Below are positions 1 through 7,501 of a DNA stretch of 32,601 nucleotides, piece after piece. The translations under genes and the position numbers were made by a program. Under the pieces are notes generated by a model, which saw only the letters and a program-made list of their open reading frames with translations, had not been told where the DNA came from and did not search any database. This DNA is from Bacteroidales bacterium (GTDB lineage Bacteria > Bacteroidota > Bacteroidia > Bacteroidales > UBA932), in the NCBI GenBank assembly GCA_024401865.1, contig JAKSKI010000015.1, positions 1 through 32,601 of the forward strand, in the 5' to 3' direction. Each line of letters opens with the position of its first letter. Position 1 is the stretch's first letter.

Positions 1-1
1 G

Positions 2-86
2 TGCCTCGGATGAGACTCGAACTCACACGGACATTACTGCCCAAGGGATTTTAAGTCCCTCGTGTCTACCATTCCACCACCAAGGC
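2..86 (-). tRNA. tRNA-Leu, anticodon TAA
   Basis: Read on the minus strand, the 5' arm GCCTTGG (from 86) pairs with CCGAGGC near the window edge, closing a 7-bp acceptor stem with one G-U pair. The anticodon stem AGGGA/TCCCT encloses a 7-base loop CTTAAAA, which places TAA at 51-53. A long variable arm follows, as expected for class II tRNAs, and then a T arm with the TTCGAGT loop. The discriminator base is A at position 2. The base at position 1 is C and could be the first base of an encoded CCA tail, but the window ends there. Leucine is assigned from the TAA anticodon and the long variable arm. Confidence 0.95.
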
Positions 87-109
87 AGGAGTGAAAAGTA
101 TCACGGTTG

Positions 110-117
110 CAAAGATA
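110..117 (-). promoter_or_regulatory. Candidate -7 element of the tRNA-Leu promoter
   Basis: The minus strand reads TATCTTTG, an exact match to the Bacteroidota -7 consensus TAnnTTTG. Initiation about 7 bases downstream would leave a short leader before the tRNA 5' end at 86. A TTG triplet lies upstream, but at about 23 bases the spacing is a little long for a -33 element. Confidence 0.5.
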
Positions 118-199
118 TGCAAGTTTTTCCGTATTACACACAAATTCATTAATTTCGCAACCCACTTCCCTTTTGGAGTCAACACGGGGGAAGGACATA

Positions 200-808
200 A
201 TGACGGAAACTATGGTTAAAGCGGTGATTTTTGATATGGGCGGCGTCATCGTCGACCTGGATATGGACCTGTGCGTAAGGAATTTCAAAGAGAAAGCAGG
301 GTTTGACGACATAGAGGACTACCTTGACATATATCACCAGAAGGGCTTCGTGAGCAAATTCGAAGAAGGTACTCTGGATGAGGAGGGGTTCTTCAGCGAA
401 TGCCTGAAGCACTGCCCTCAAAGCACAACTCACGCGGATATCGAATCCAGCTTCCGCTCCCTGCTGACGGGAGCCAACCCGGACGTCATCAGGCAGATCC
501 GCGAATTGTCCAAGGTCTGCGAACTCTATGTCCTGAGCAACAACAATCCCGTATGCACCAGGCGGTTCATGGACATTCTGGACGAAGAAGGCATACGTAA
601 CCTGTTCGGGAAGATGTATTTCTCCTTCAGGATGAAGATGCTCAAACCCGGCAGGGAAATCTACGAAACTGTAATCGCCGACATCGGGCACAAACCCGAA
701 GAGATGCTTTTCGTGGACGACTCCACATCCAATATCAGGGGAGCAGAGGTCGTCGGACTGCGGACTCTCCTATACACCCGCGGCACTGATATCCTCCAAG
801 CCCTCTAG
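200..808 (+). CDS. HAD-superfamily hydrolase, subfamily IA (YihX-like phosphatase)
   Basis: A 202-residue cytoplasmic protein with the HAD motifs in order: FDMGGVIVD with nucleophile Asp12, LSNNN (motif II, about residues 112-116), Lys149 in KPGREIY (motif III), and FVDDS with Asp173/Asp174 (motif IV). The glycine-rich first motif, with Gly in place of the second Asp, and the helical cap between residues 20 and 95 resemble YihX-type sugar-phosphate phosphatases. The family mostly releases phosphate from small phosphorylated metabolites; the substrate cannot be read from sequence. The start at 200 has AAGGA 5 bases upstream; the frame is open further upstream without support, and ATG 212 is a weaker alternative. 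The gene stands alone and converges on rodA, with 18 bp between the stop codons and no hairpin there. Confidence 0.88.
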   Translation: MTETMVKAVIFDMGGVIVDLDMDLCVRNFKEKAGFDDIEDYLDIYHQKGFVSKFEEGTLDEEGFFSECLKHCPQSTTHADIESSFRSLLTGANPDVIRQIRELSKVCELYVLSNNNPVCTRRFMDILDEEGIRNLFGKMYFSFRMKMLKPGREIYETVIADIGHKPEEMLFVDDSTSNIRGAEVVGLRTLLYTRGTDILQAL

Positions 809-826
809 TCCGGTATTCCTTCCAAC

Positions 827-2119
827 CTAAAAGTATTTGTTTTCCTGACGGTTCAGTGCGATAAATATGAATAGCATCGTGGTGAAAGCCAGCAGGGACG
901 AGCCTCCGTAACTCATAAACGGCAGCGGAATGCCTATCACGGGCATAAGACCTATGGTCATACCTATGTTTATGAGCATATGCATAAACAGACAGGATGC
1001 AAGACAATATCCGTAGATACGGGTAAATGATGAGCGGCTGTCCTCCGCATCCCGGATAATCCAGAATATCAGGAGCGCATACAGCACCACTATTGACAGA
1101 CATCCGATGAAGCCCCACTCCTCGCCGACGGTACAGAATATGAAGTCCGTACTCTGCTCCGGCACAAAGCCGTATGCCGTCTGGGTACCCTGAAGGAATC
1201 CCTTGCCCGTGAAACCTCCCGACCCGATGGCTATCAAAGACTGGTGAACATTATAACCCGCCCCTGCCGGATCCTCCCTCAAACCGAGCAGCACTTCGAT
1301 ACGGGCTCTCTGATAGTCCTTAAGCACATTGTCAAATACAAACTGTGTACAGAAAATGAAGGCTGTGCCGGCTATGAAACCCAGCACCGCATTCCTCCAC
1401 ATACTCCGGCGAAGCCTATGAACGCGACTGTACTTGCGGAGGTAATGGAGCAACAGTATCGTCACTATTCCGAACAGCACCAGAATCGACACCGGAGGGC
1501 TTGTCACCAGCGTAAGGACGAACATCAATATGGCCATTCCTATGGTGAATATCAGCCACCCTGTGAATCCTTCACGATAAAGGACAAACAAGAATCCCAC
1601 GTAGACCAGGGCCGAACCCGTCTCGCTCTCGGCGACAATCACCAACATCGGAACACCCACCAGACAGGCAACGGAAAACAAATCCTTTGCGTTACTCATC
1701 CTGAAGGTCGGCCGACTCATCTTGGCCGCCAGCATCAAGGACGTGGTGATTTTGGATAACTCTGCCGGCTGGAACTTGACAGGACCGAATTCAAACCAGG
1801 AACGCGAACCCTTGGTATCCTTGCTGAGGAATATCACTGCCACCAGCAGACACAGCACAAAGAAATAGGCAGGTGGGGCCAGTACTTCCCAGATACGCGG
1901 ATTGATGGCAAACAGCACTACGGATGCGAATACCAAGGATATGCCGAACCACAGAATCTGCTTGCCGCTACGGGTGGAAAGGTCAAACAAGAAGGAATGC
2001 TCCCCCCCCTGCACCGATGCATAGATATTGACTATTCCAATCAGCACAAGCAGAAGATAGCACACCACCAATTTCCAATCGACGGTGTAGGCCAGACCTC
2101 TGTCGTAACTTCCTTTCAT
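827..2119 (-). CDS. rodA: Peptidoglycan glycosyltransferase / rod-shape protein RodA
   Basis: A 430-residue multispanning membrane protein of the SEDS family (FtsW/RodA/SpoVE). The first membrane segment is about residues 16-35 and many follow. The conserved stretch STDFIFCTVGEEWGFIG (about residues 320-336) and the C-terminal GIPLPFMSYGGSS signature (about residues 395-407) are typical. SEDS proteins polymerise glycan strands from lipid II, and RodA pairs with the class B transpeptidase PBP2 to elongate the lateral wall. It is the last gene of mreB-mreC-mreD-mrdA-rodA, and its ATG overlaps the mrdA stop in an ATGA tetramer at 2116-2119. RodA is preferred over FtsW because of this operon and the adjacent PBP2 gene. 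Confidence 0.95.
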   Translation of the reverse strand: MKGSYDRGLAYTVDWKLVVCYLLLVLIGIVNIYASVQGGEHSFLFDLSTRSGKQILWFGISLVFASVVLFAINPRIWEVLAPPAYFFVLCLLVAVIFLSKDTKGSRSWFEFGPVKFQPAELSKITTSLMLAAKMSRPTFRMSNAKDLFSVACLVGVPMLVIVAESETGSALVYVGFLFVLYREGFTGWLIFTIGMAILMFVLTLVTSPPVSILVLFGIVTILLLHYLRKYSRVHRLRRSMWRNAVLGFIAGTAFIFCTQFVFDNVLKDYQRARIEVLLGLREDPAGAGYNVHQSLIAIGSGGFTGKGFLQGTQTAYGFVPEQSTDFIFCTVGEEWGFIGCLSIVVLYALLIFWIIRDAEDSRSSFTRIYGYCLASCLFMHMLINIGMTIGLMPVIGIPLPFMSYGGSSLLAFTTMLFIFIALNRQENKYF

Positions 2120-3942
2120 TGTATCAGCCTTGTATTGACTATTCTGTCCTCAACGGGCTTGCGCTCCTCCCTTATGCCCCCGGTGAGGTATCTCTCCACC
2201 AGCAGGGACGCGATGGGACAGGCCCAGGTGGCACCGAATCCCGCATTCTCAACATAGGCCGCGACGGCTATCTTGGGATTGTCCTTGGGCGCGAAGCAGA
2301 TAAACACCGAATTGTCCTTGCCGTGAGGGTTCTGGGCCGTGCCTGTCTTGCCGCAGATGTCAAGACCCGGCACAGCAGCAACGAATGCCGTGCCACCAGC
2401 CGAACCTCCGCCGTTTACCGCCATATACATACCCTTGACTGCTGTCTGGAAATGAACCGTATCCACTTTTGTATACTGTCTCTCGTAATATTTCGGATCT
2501 ATCTCCACCCCTTCCGATGCCTTGACCAGATGAGGGATGTAATAATATCCTCTGTTTGCCATAATGGCCGCTAGATTGGCTATCTGCAATGGTGTGACGC
2601 CTATCTCGCCCTGGCCGATGGACAAGGACACGATGGTAGGGAATTTCCACCCTCGCTTGCCATAAACCTTGTCATAGTATTCGGATTTGGGGATGTTGCC
2701 GCCTAGCTCCGAAGGGAAGTCGCTGCCCAGCTTGCGTCCGAAGCCGAAGCTCAGCACATAATCCCTCCAGACATCGAATGCCTCCTGTATGCTGCCGTAT
2801 CTGCCGTTCTCGAGGATGTTACGGAAAACATAGCAGAAATAACCGTTGCAGGAAGTGGCGATTGCATCCAAAAGGGCAAGAGGCGAAGAGTGCGAGTGAC
2901 AACCGAGCTTGTGCTTGCCGGAGTATTGAAATCCGCTGTTGCAGGGGTATTTGTACTCGGGCCGCAACACTCCTTCCTGCAGTCCGATGAGGCCGTTGAC
3001 AAGCTTGAATACGGAACCGGGAGGATAGGACGCCATCACAGTACGATTGAACATCGGCTTGTTCTTGTCCTTGATAAGTTCCGAATAGTGGGAGCCGATG
3101 TCTGTGAGCACGTCAACATCAATACCCGGACTGGACACCATTGTGAGTATCTCACCTGTAGACGGCTCTATCGCGATGAGACTGCCTCTCTTGCCTTCCA
3201 TCAACATCTGACCGTACTGTTGGAGAGGAGCATCTATGGTTGTCACTATGTCCTTTCCCGGAATGGCGTCGACATCATACTGTCCGTCCATATATGCGTC
3301 CTGAACCCTGTTGCGCGAATCCCTCAGGAAGATGTGATAACCCTTCTCCCCCTTGATGTCCTGCTCCCTGGCTGCCTCCAATCCCGTCTTGCCTATGTAA
3401 TCGCCCATCTTGTAATCCGGGTGCTTCTTGAGATCATCGGAATTGACTTCGGAGATATACCCGAGAAGGTTGCCTCCGGCATTGAAAGGATATTCCCTGA
3501 TACTTCTCATCTGCCCACGGAATCCTCTGAAGGCATATTCCTGCTCTGCAAACCTGGCATAGGTCTCCACCGGCACCTGTTTGACGAAATATCTCTCCTG
3601 AAACCCTATGGATGTCCTGTATTGGAGATAATATTGCATCTTCTCCTTGACATATTCGGGAGTGATATCCAGCAGATGGGCAAGGAGCAGCGTATCGAAC
3701 TCCTGCACGTCCATAGGGCGCACCATTATGTCGAAGCAGGTCCTGTTGCCTACGAGAGTGTTGCCGTTGCGGTCATAAATGACACCCCTGGGCGGGAAGA
3801 TATCATTGTAGACCATCGAATTGTTGTCGGAACTGCGCTTGTACTTGTCATTCACTATCTGAATGGTGAACAGCCGTACAAGAAAGATGACAACGGTCAG
3901 GCCCAGACCGAGGAGAAGCTTGTTTGTGCGGTTTATCTCCAT
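2116..3942 (-). CDS. mrdA: Penicillin-binding protein 2, elongation DD-transpeptidase
   Basis: A 608-residue class B PBP that cross-links peptidoglycan in the periplasm as part of the elongasome. One N-terminal membrane anchor (about residues 8-30) is followed by a PBP dimerisation domain (PRGVIYDRNG, about residues 51-60) and a transpeptidase domain. All three penicilloyl-serine motifs are present: S310-x-x-K313 in PPGSVFK, S364-C-N366, and K532-T-G in GKTGTAQNPHG. The ATG at 3942 lies within the end of mreD, and the stop overlaps the rodA start. Length and position match MrdA of rod operons rather than the division protein FtsI. Confidence 0.95.
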   Translation of the reverse strand: MEINRTNKLLLGLGLTVVIFLVRLFTIQIVNDKYKRSSDNNSMVYNDIFPPRGVIYDRNGNTLVGNRTCFDIMVRPMDVQEFDTLLLAHLLDITPEYVKEKMQYYLQYRTSIGFQERYFVKQVPVETYARFAEQEYAFRGFRGQMRSIREYPFNAGGNLLGYISEVNSDDLKKHPDYKMGDYIGKTGLEAAREQDIKGEKGYHIFLRDSRNRVQDAYMDGQYDVDAIPGKDIVTTIDAPLQQYGQMLMEGKRGSLIAIEPSTGEILTMVSSPGIDVDVLTDIGSHYSELIKDKNKPMFNRTVMASYPPGSVFKLVNGLIGLQEGVLRPEYKYPCNSGFQYSGKHKLGCHSHSSPLALLDAIATSCNGYFCYVFRNILENGRYGSIQEAFDVWRDYVLSFGFGRKLGSDFPSELGGNIPKSEYYDKVYGKRGWKFPTIVSLSIGQGEIGVTPLQIANLAAIMANRGYYYIPHLVKASEGVEIDPKYYERQYTKVDTVHFQTAVKGMYMAVNGGGSAGGTAFVAAVPGLDICGKTGTAQNPHGKDNSVFICFAPKDNPKIAVAAYVENAGFGATWACPIASLLVERYLTGGIREERKPVEDRIVNTRLIQ

Positions 3943-4454
3943 TTCGTCCTTTCTTCATCGGTAATCAGAGCCGCTATGAAAAGCGACACCAGGGAACTTG
4001 CCGCAAGCGAGGCTGTGAAACGTGCCAGATTGAACCAGAAAGGTCTGAGCCCGGCATCGTCGAGGTGAAGGTATACCAAGAGAAACAGGGCCGTACTCAA
4101 GACTATGCCTATGTTCATCTTGAACGGTCCCTGCCTGCGCATCGTAATGTTCTCGGAGCGGGCAAACACCTCCTCTCCAAACACGAGGGAGATGATGTAC
4201 TTGCGCAGCAATGCCACCGGCAACAGCGCAGCTGCGGTCATTCCGAGAATCCCGTCTGCGAAGAAATCCACGGCGATTCCCATCAGGAAGGACAATATCA
4301 GCACCCTGATTGTACCTGTATTCACAGGCATGCACAGGATGATGACAGGAAGGAACGTCAGCATTACGAACTGCGACAGGTTGAAATAATTGCATATCAG
4401 CACCTGCGCAACAAGAAGTATCACTACGATGATTATGCTGTTCAAGTGCCTCAT
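3933..4454 (-). CDS. mreD: Rod shape-determining protein MreD
   Basis: A 173-residue, strongly hydrophobic integral membrane protein with about five predicted spans, beginning with residues 6-25. MreD is poorly conserved in sequence, so the assignment rests on size, hydropathy and its position between mreC and mrdA. MreD works with MreC in the inner membrane to link cytoplasmic MreB filaments to the periplasmic synthases. The start overlaps the mreC stop in ATGA at 4451-4454, and the 3' end overlaps the mrdA start by 10 bp, which suggests translational coupling along the operon. Confidence 0.9.
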   Translation of the reverse strand: MRHLNSIIIVVILLVAQVLICNYFNLSQFVMLTFLPVIILCMPVNTGTIRVLILSFLMGIAVDFFADGILGMTAAALLPVALLRKYIISLVFGEEVFARSENITMRRQGPFKMNIGIVLSTALFLLVYLHLDDAGLRPFWFNLARFTASLAASSLVSLFIAALITDEERTKWR

Positions 4455-5275
4455 ATCCTGTCCTCCTTTTCTTCAAGTCCGACTATCTCATCCTTGACCG
4501 GATTGCTGACTATGGTCACGTAGCGGAGAGCTTTTAGGTCCTGGAACAAATCGACGGACGCTTCGTTGACCACACCGTCCACGGTATAGACTTCGCAGAC
4601 CGTACCAAGAGGTATGTCCCCGGGAAGCACTTCCGATATACCGCTGGTGCAGATGGTGTCCCCGGCAGCAACTTCGTAGTGCAGGGGAATATTCTTGAGC
4701 AGAGCCCCGTTGGAGGTGATGCCGTTCCAGACCAGGGAGGCCACGACACCGTTGCTGCCGACTCTGGCGCTTACGCTGATCTTGGTGTTCATAATCGTCA
4801 GGCCGTATGAGTAATGGGCGTCCACAGCATCAATTATGCCCACCACACCATCTGGAGTTATGATGCCGGAATGGGGTTCCACGCCGTCTGCATAACCTTT
4901 GTTGAGGATGATATAGTTGTGCTGGGTGTTACTGCTTATCTTGACGATGGTGGCAGGGATATATCGGAAGTCGGGATTGTCGGAACCGTCCACCGCCCGC
5001 GCCCTTTCTTCGGGATAGAGATTGCGGTAATAGTCCAGCTCACGGGAGAGCTCGAAATTCTCTTGCGCCAGACGGTCATTAGCCTTGGAAAGACTGAAAT
5101 AGTTGCGTATGTTGTCTCCGAAACCCCAGGTGAACACCATCATACGGTGAGTGAGTCTGTTGATCCAGCTGTTCTGAAGCGTGGATGTCCTGTTTATCAA
5201 TCCACAGGCAGCAACCTCCAGAATTATGAAGATTGCTGCCGCCACTATCGTATTCCACCTGGTACTTCTCTGCAT
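4451..5275 (-). CDS. mreC: Rod shape-determining protein MreC
   Basis: A 274-residue bitopic protein. A single membrane segment near residues 8-25 is followed by a coiled coil (about residues 58-90, rich in Leu, Glu and Asn) and a periplasmic beta-barrel region with the family features NKGYADGVEPHSGII and GDTICTSG. MreC is a periplasmic scaffold that activates PBP2-RodA. Its ATG shares one base with the mreB stop (TAATG, 5273-5277), and its stop overlaps mreD, so translation is probably coupled on both sides. Confidence 0.93.
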   Translation of the reverse strand: MQRSTRWNTIVAAAIFIILEVAACGLINRTSTLQNSWINRLTHRMMVFTWGFGDNIRNYFSLSKANDRLAQENFELSRELDYYRNLYPEERARAVDGSDNPDFRYIPATIVKISSNTQHNYIILNKGYADGVEPHSGIITPDGVVGIIDAVDAHYSYGLTIMNTKISVSARVGSNGVVASLVWNGITSNGALLKNIPLHYEVAAGDTICTSGISEVLPGDIPLGTVCEVYTVDGVVNEASVDLFQDLKALRYVTIVSNPVKDEIVGLEEKEDRI

Positions 5276-6297
5276 TATCGCATAAGGAAGGAGTAATGGT
5301 CAGTATTGTTGAGGGCTTCGCAGGTACCCCTTGCCACGGCGTGAAGGGGATCCTCCGCCACGTGGAAAGGGATGTTGACTTTGTCAGTAAGCCTCTTATC
5401 CAGTCCCCTCAGAAGGGCGCCGCCACCTGAGAGGAATATGCCGTTCTCCACTATGTCGGAATACAACTCCGGGGGGGTGTTCTCCAGAACGTGGAGGATA
5501 GAGGACTCTATCTTGGCTATGGATTTGTCAAGGCAGTGAGCGACCTCGTCATAGGTGATGGTCGCCTCGACGGGATGGGCTGTCATAAGATTGGGTCCGT
5601 GTACCACGAAAGGCTCCGGCTCCACGTCCAGCTCGGGGATTACCGAACCGACGGCTATCTTGATCTTCTCGGCCGTTATCTCTCCCACCTTGATGTTGTG
5701 CTGCTGACGCAGGTACTGCTGGATGTCTGAAGTGAACACGTCACCGGCCGTACGTATGCTGTCCTGCTGCACGAGTCCTCCGAGGGAAATAACCGCTATC
5801 TCAGTGGTACCGCCACCTATGTCCACCACCATATTGCCTTTGGGAGCCTCAACGTCCAGTCCTATTCCAAGAGCAGCAGCCATAGGTTCGAAGATGAGGT
5901 ACACGTCTCTTCCTCCGGCGTGCTCGGACGAATCGCGCACGGCTCGTATCTCGACCTCGGTGGAACCCGAAGGGATACCCACAACAACCTTGAGGTTTGG
6001 GGTGAAAAGGCTGCGATGCCGGCTGCCGACTTGCTTGATGAATCCGCGAATCATCATTTCGGCCGCATTGAAGTCGGCGATTACGCCGTCCTTCAGCGGG
6101 CGGATGGTCTTGATGCCGGGATTGGTCCTGTCGTGCATCAGCTTGGCCTTCTGGCCTATGGCAATGCACTTGCCGGTATTGTTGTCAATGGCTACGATGC
6201 TAGGCTCGTCAAGCACTATCTGACCGTTCTGGTAGATGATAGTATTGGCCGTACCCAAGTCTATAGCGAGCTCTTGATTGAGGAAGGAAAATGCCAT
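5275..6297 (-). CDS. mreB: Rod shape-determining actin homologue MreB
   Basis: A 340-residue bacterial actin that polymerises on the inner face of the membrane and directs wall elongation. It opens with MAFSFLNQELAIDLGTANT, containing the phosphate-1 loop. The second phosphate loop VVDIGGGTTEIAV (about residues 157-169) and the C-terminal adenosine loop FLSGGGALLRGLD (about residues 286-298) are intact. The frame is open to 6546, but the ATG at 6297 gives the family length and N terminus, and the extension upstream would run through the promoters and into the opposing ispD gene. It is the first gene of the rod operon. Confidence 0.96.
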   Translation of the reverse strand: MAFSFLNQELAIDLGTANTIIYQNGQIVLDEPSIVAIDNNTGKCIAIGQKAKLMHDRTNPGIKTIRPLKDGVIADFNAAEMMIRGFIKQVGSRHRSLFTPNLKVVVGIPSGSTEVEIRAVRDSSEHAGGRDVYLIFEPMAAALGIGLDVEAPKGNMVVDIGGGTTEIAVISLGGLVQQDSIRTAGDVFTSDIQQYLRQQHNIKVGEITAEKIKIAVGSVIPELDVEPEPFVVHGPNLMTAHPVEATITYDEVAHCLDKSIAKIESSILHVLENTPPELYSDIVENGIFLSGGGALLRGLDKRLTDKVNIPFHVAEDPLHAVARGTCEALNNTDHYSFLMR

Positions 6298-6323
6298 ATA
6301 TCCTATGTTTGATGATATCCTTA

Positions 6324-6331
6324 CAAATATA
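6324..6331 (-). promoter_or_regulatory. Candidate -7 element of the mreB operon promoter
   Basis: The minus strand reads TATATTTG, an exact TAnnTTTG match. Initiation about 7 bases downstream would give a leader of about 20 bases before the mreB ATG at 6297. A TTG lies about 22 bases upstream, slightly beyond the usual -33 spacing. The element sits within the 72-bp mreB-ispD intergenic region. Confidence 0.6.
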
Positions 6332-6342
6332 TAAAAAATACT

Positions 6343-6350
6343 TAAATTTG
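6343..6350 (+). promoter_or_regulatory. Candidate -7 element of the ispD promoter
   Basis: The plus strand reads TAAATTTG, an exact TAnnTTTG match 19 bases before the ispD ATG. Predicted initiation near 6357 would leave a leader of only about 13 bases with no Shine-Dalgarno sequence, common in this phylum. No clear TTG is found at -33; TTAC at 6321 is the nearest candidate. Confidence 0.55.
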
Positions 6351-6369
6351 TCTCAATTATTTCAGTCAG

Positions 6370-7044
6370 ATGGGCAGAAAAATATATGCAGTCTTCGTGG
6401 CCGGAGGAAGCGGTACCAGAATGGGCTCCGACCTTCCCAAACAGTTCCTCGAACTGGGAGGCAAGCCCATATTGCAACGCACTGTGGAGTCTTTTCTGGA
6501 AGCCTGTCCCGATGCGGTGGTGATTACGGTACTCCCCCAACAGCACATCCCTTTGTGGAAAGATTTGTGTGTTCGCAACGCTCTCAACTGCCCCCAGATT
6601 CTAGTGGCAGGAGGTATGACGCGATTCCATTCCGTACGCAACGCCCTGGCCAAAGTGCCGGACGACGCCATAGTGTCAATCCACGATGGGGTAAGGCCAC
6701 TGGCCAGCCGCGGTCTCATCGAGTCAATGATTTCCAGGATGGAGGAATGCGATGCTCTCGTACCAGTCATTCCCGTGACCGACTCTCTCAAATACAGGGA
6801 TGGCTCCCTGCCCGAGCCGGACAGGAATGCGATTGTGGCGGTGCAGACTCCCCAGATGTTCCGCTCCGATATTATCAAAGACGCTTATAATCAGGCCTAC
6901 AGGGCCTCGTTCACCGACGACGCTTCCGTCGCGGCAACAAAAGGGGTCCGCATATCCTTTGCGGACGGGGAGAAATCCAACATCAAGATCACCACTCCCG
7001 AGGACCTGAGCCTGGCGAAGTGGCTTATTTCGAATTCCCTTTGA
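6370..7044 (+). CDS. ispD: 2-C-methyl-D-erythritol 4-phosphate cytidylyltransferase IspD
   Basis: A 224-residue cytoplasmic enzyme of the MEP pathway that joins MEP and CTP to make CDP-methylerythritol, on the way to isoprenoids including the lipid carrier for peptidoglycan. The nucleotide-binding signature VAGGSGTRMGSDLPKQF (about residues 9-25) is complete, followed by the DGVRPL loop (about residues 102-107), the substrate-binding region DSLKYRDGS and the TPQMFR motif (about residues 160-165). No IspF domain is fused to it. It diverges from mreB, and its last 20 bp overlap the 3' end of the convergent lrp-type gene. Confidence 0.95.
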   Translation: MGRKIYAVFVAGGSGTRMGSDLPKQFLELGGKPILQRTVESFLEACPDAVVITVLPQQHIPLWKDLCVRNALNCPQILVAGGMTRFHSVRNALAKVPDDAIVSIHDGVRPLASRGLIESMISRMEECDALVPVIPVTDSLKYRDGSLPEPDRNAIVAVQTPQMFRSDIIKDAYNQAYRASFTDDASVAATKGVRISFADGEKSNIKITTPEDLSLAKWLISNSL

Positions 7045-7498
7045 CCAGCAGAGGCCTTTCGAAGGCAGTGTCGAGAACTATTACCGTATCCGTCGATTCG
7101 ATGTAAGGGATAGTCTGAAAGTCCTTGATTATGACTTTTATGAGTTCCTCGTTGTTCTGACAGAAGACTTTTACGAGCAGCGAATATTTGCCTGTCACGA
7201 AATGGCATTCCACCACTTCTGGAATTTTGCGGAGACGGTCTATGACTTCCCTGTATTTGCCTGTCTCCGACAGTGTGATGTTGATAAAGACACACACTCC
7301 CAGGCCGAGAGCCTGGGGCTTGACCATCAGTCTGGAACCTGTGATGACACCGTTCTCCTCAAGTTTGTGTACTCTCTGGTGTATGGCCGCTCCGGATATC
7401 CCGCACTCTCTGGCAATCTCCAGATAGGGCTTCCTGGCATTGGATGTCAGGGATGCAAGTATTATTCTGTCGATATTGTCGAGCTGGAACTGTGCCAT
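7025..7498 (-). CDS. Lrp/AsnC-family transcriptional regulator
   Basis: A 157-residue regulator. An N-terminal winged helix-turn-helix (LDNIDRIILASL through the recognition helix near GISGAAIHQRVHKLEENGVI, about residues 6-55) is followed by an RAM/ligand-binding ferredoxin-like domain (about residues 65-145) with the family pattern VVECHFVTGKYSLLVKV. These proteins form octamers or tetramers and respond to amino acids or related small molecules; the ligand and targets here are unknown. The ATG at 7498 follows the topA stop by 3 bp, so it is probably co-transcribed with topA. The 3' end overlaps ispD on the opposite strand. Confidence 0.93.
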   Translation of the reverse strand: MAQFQLDNIDRIILASLTSNARKPYLEIARECGISGAAIHQRVHKLEENGVITGSRLMVKPQALGLGVCVFINITLSETGKYREVIDRLRKIPEVVECHFVTGKYSLLVKVFCQNNEELIKVIIKDFQTIPYIESTDTVIVLDTAFERPLLVKGNSK

Positions 7499-7501
7499 AG
7501 G

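Noticed and set aside
809..826. Possible bidirectional terminator between the HAD gene and rodA
   Set aside because: The 18-bp gap has no inverted repeat and no T-run.
2890..4068. A 392-codon plus-strand frame opposite mrdA and mreD
   Set aside because: Antisense to verified PBP2 catalytic motifs; low-complexity His/Val-rich translation without a domain.
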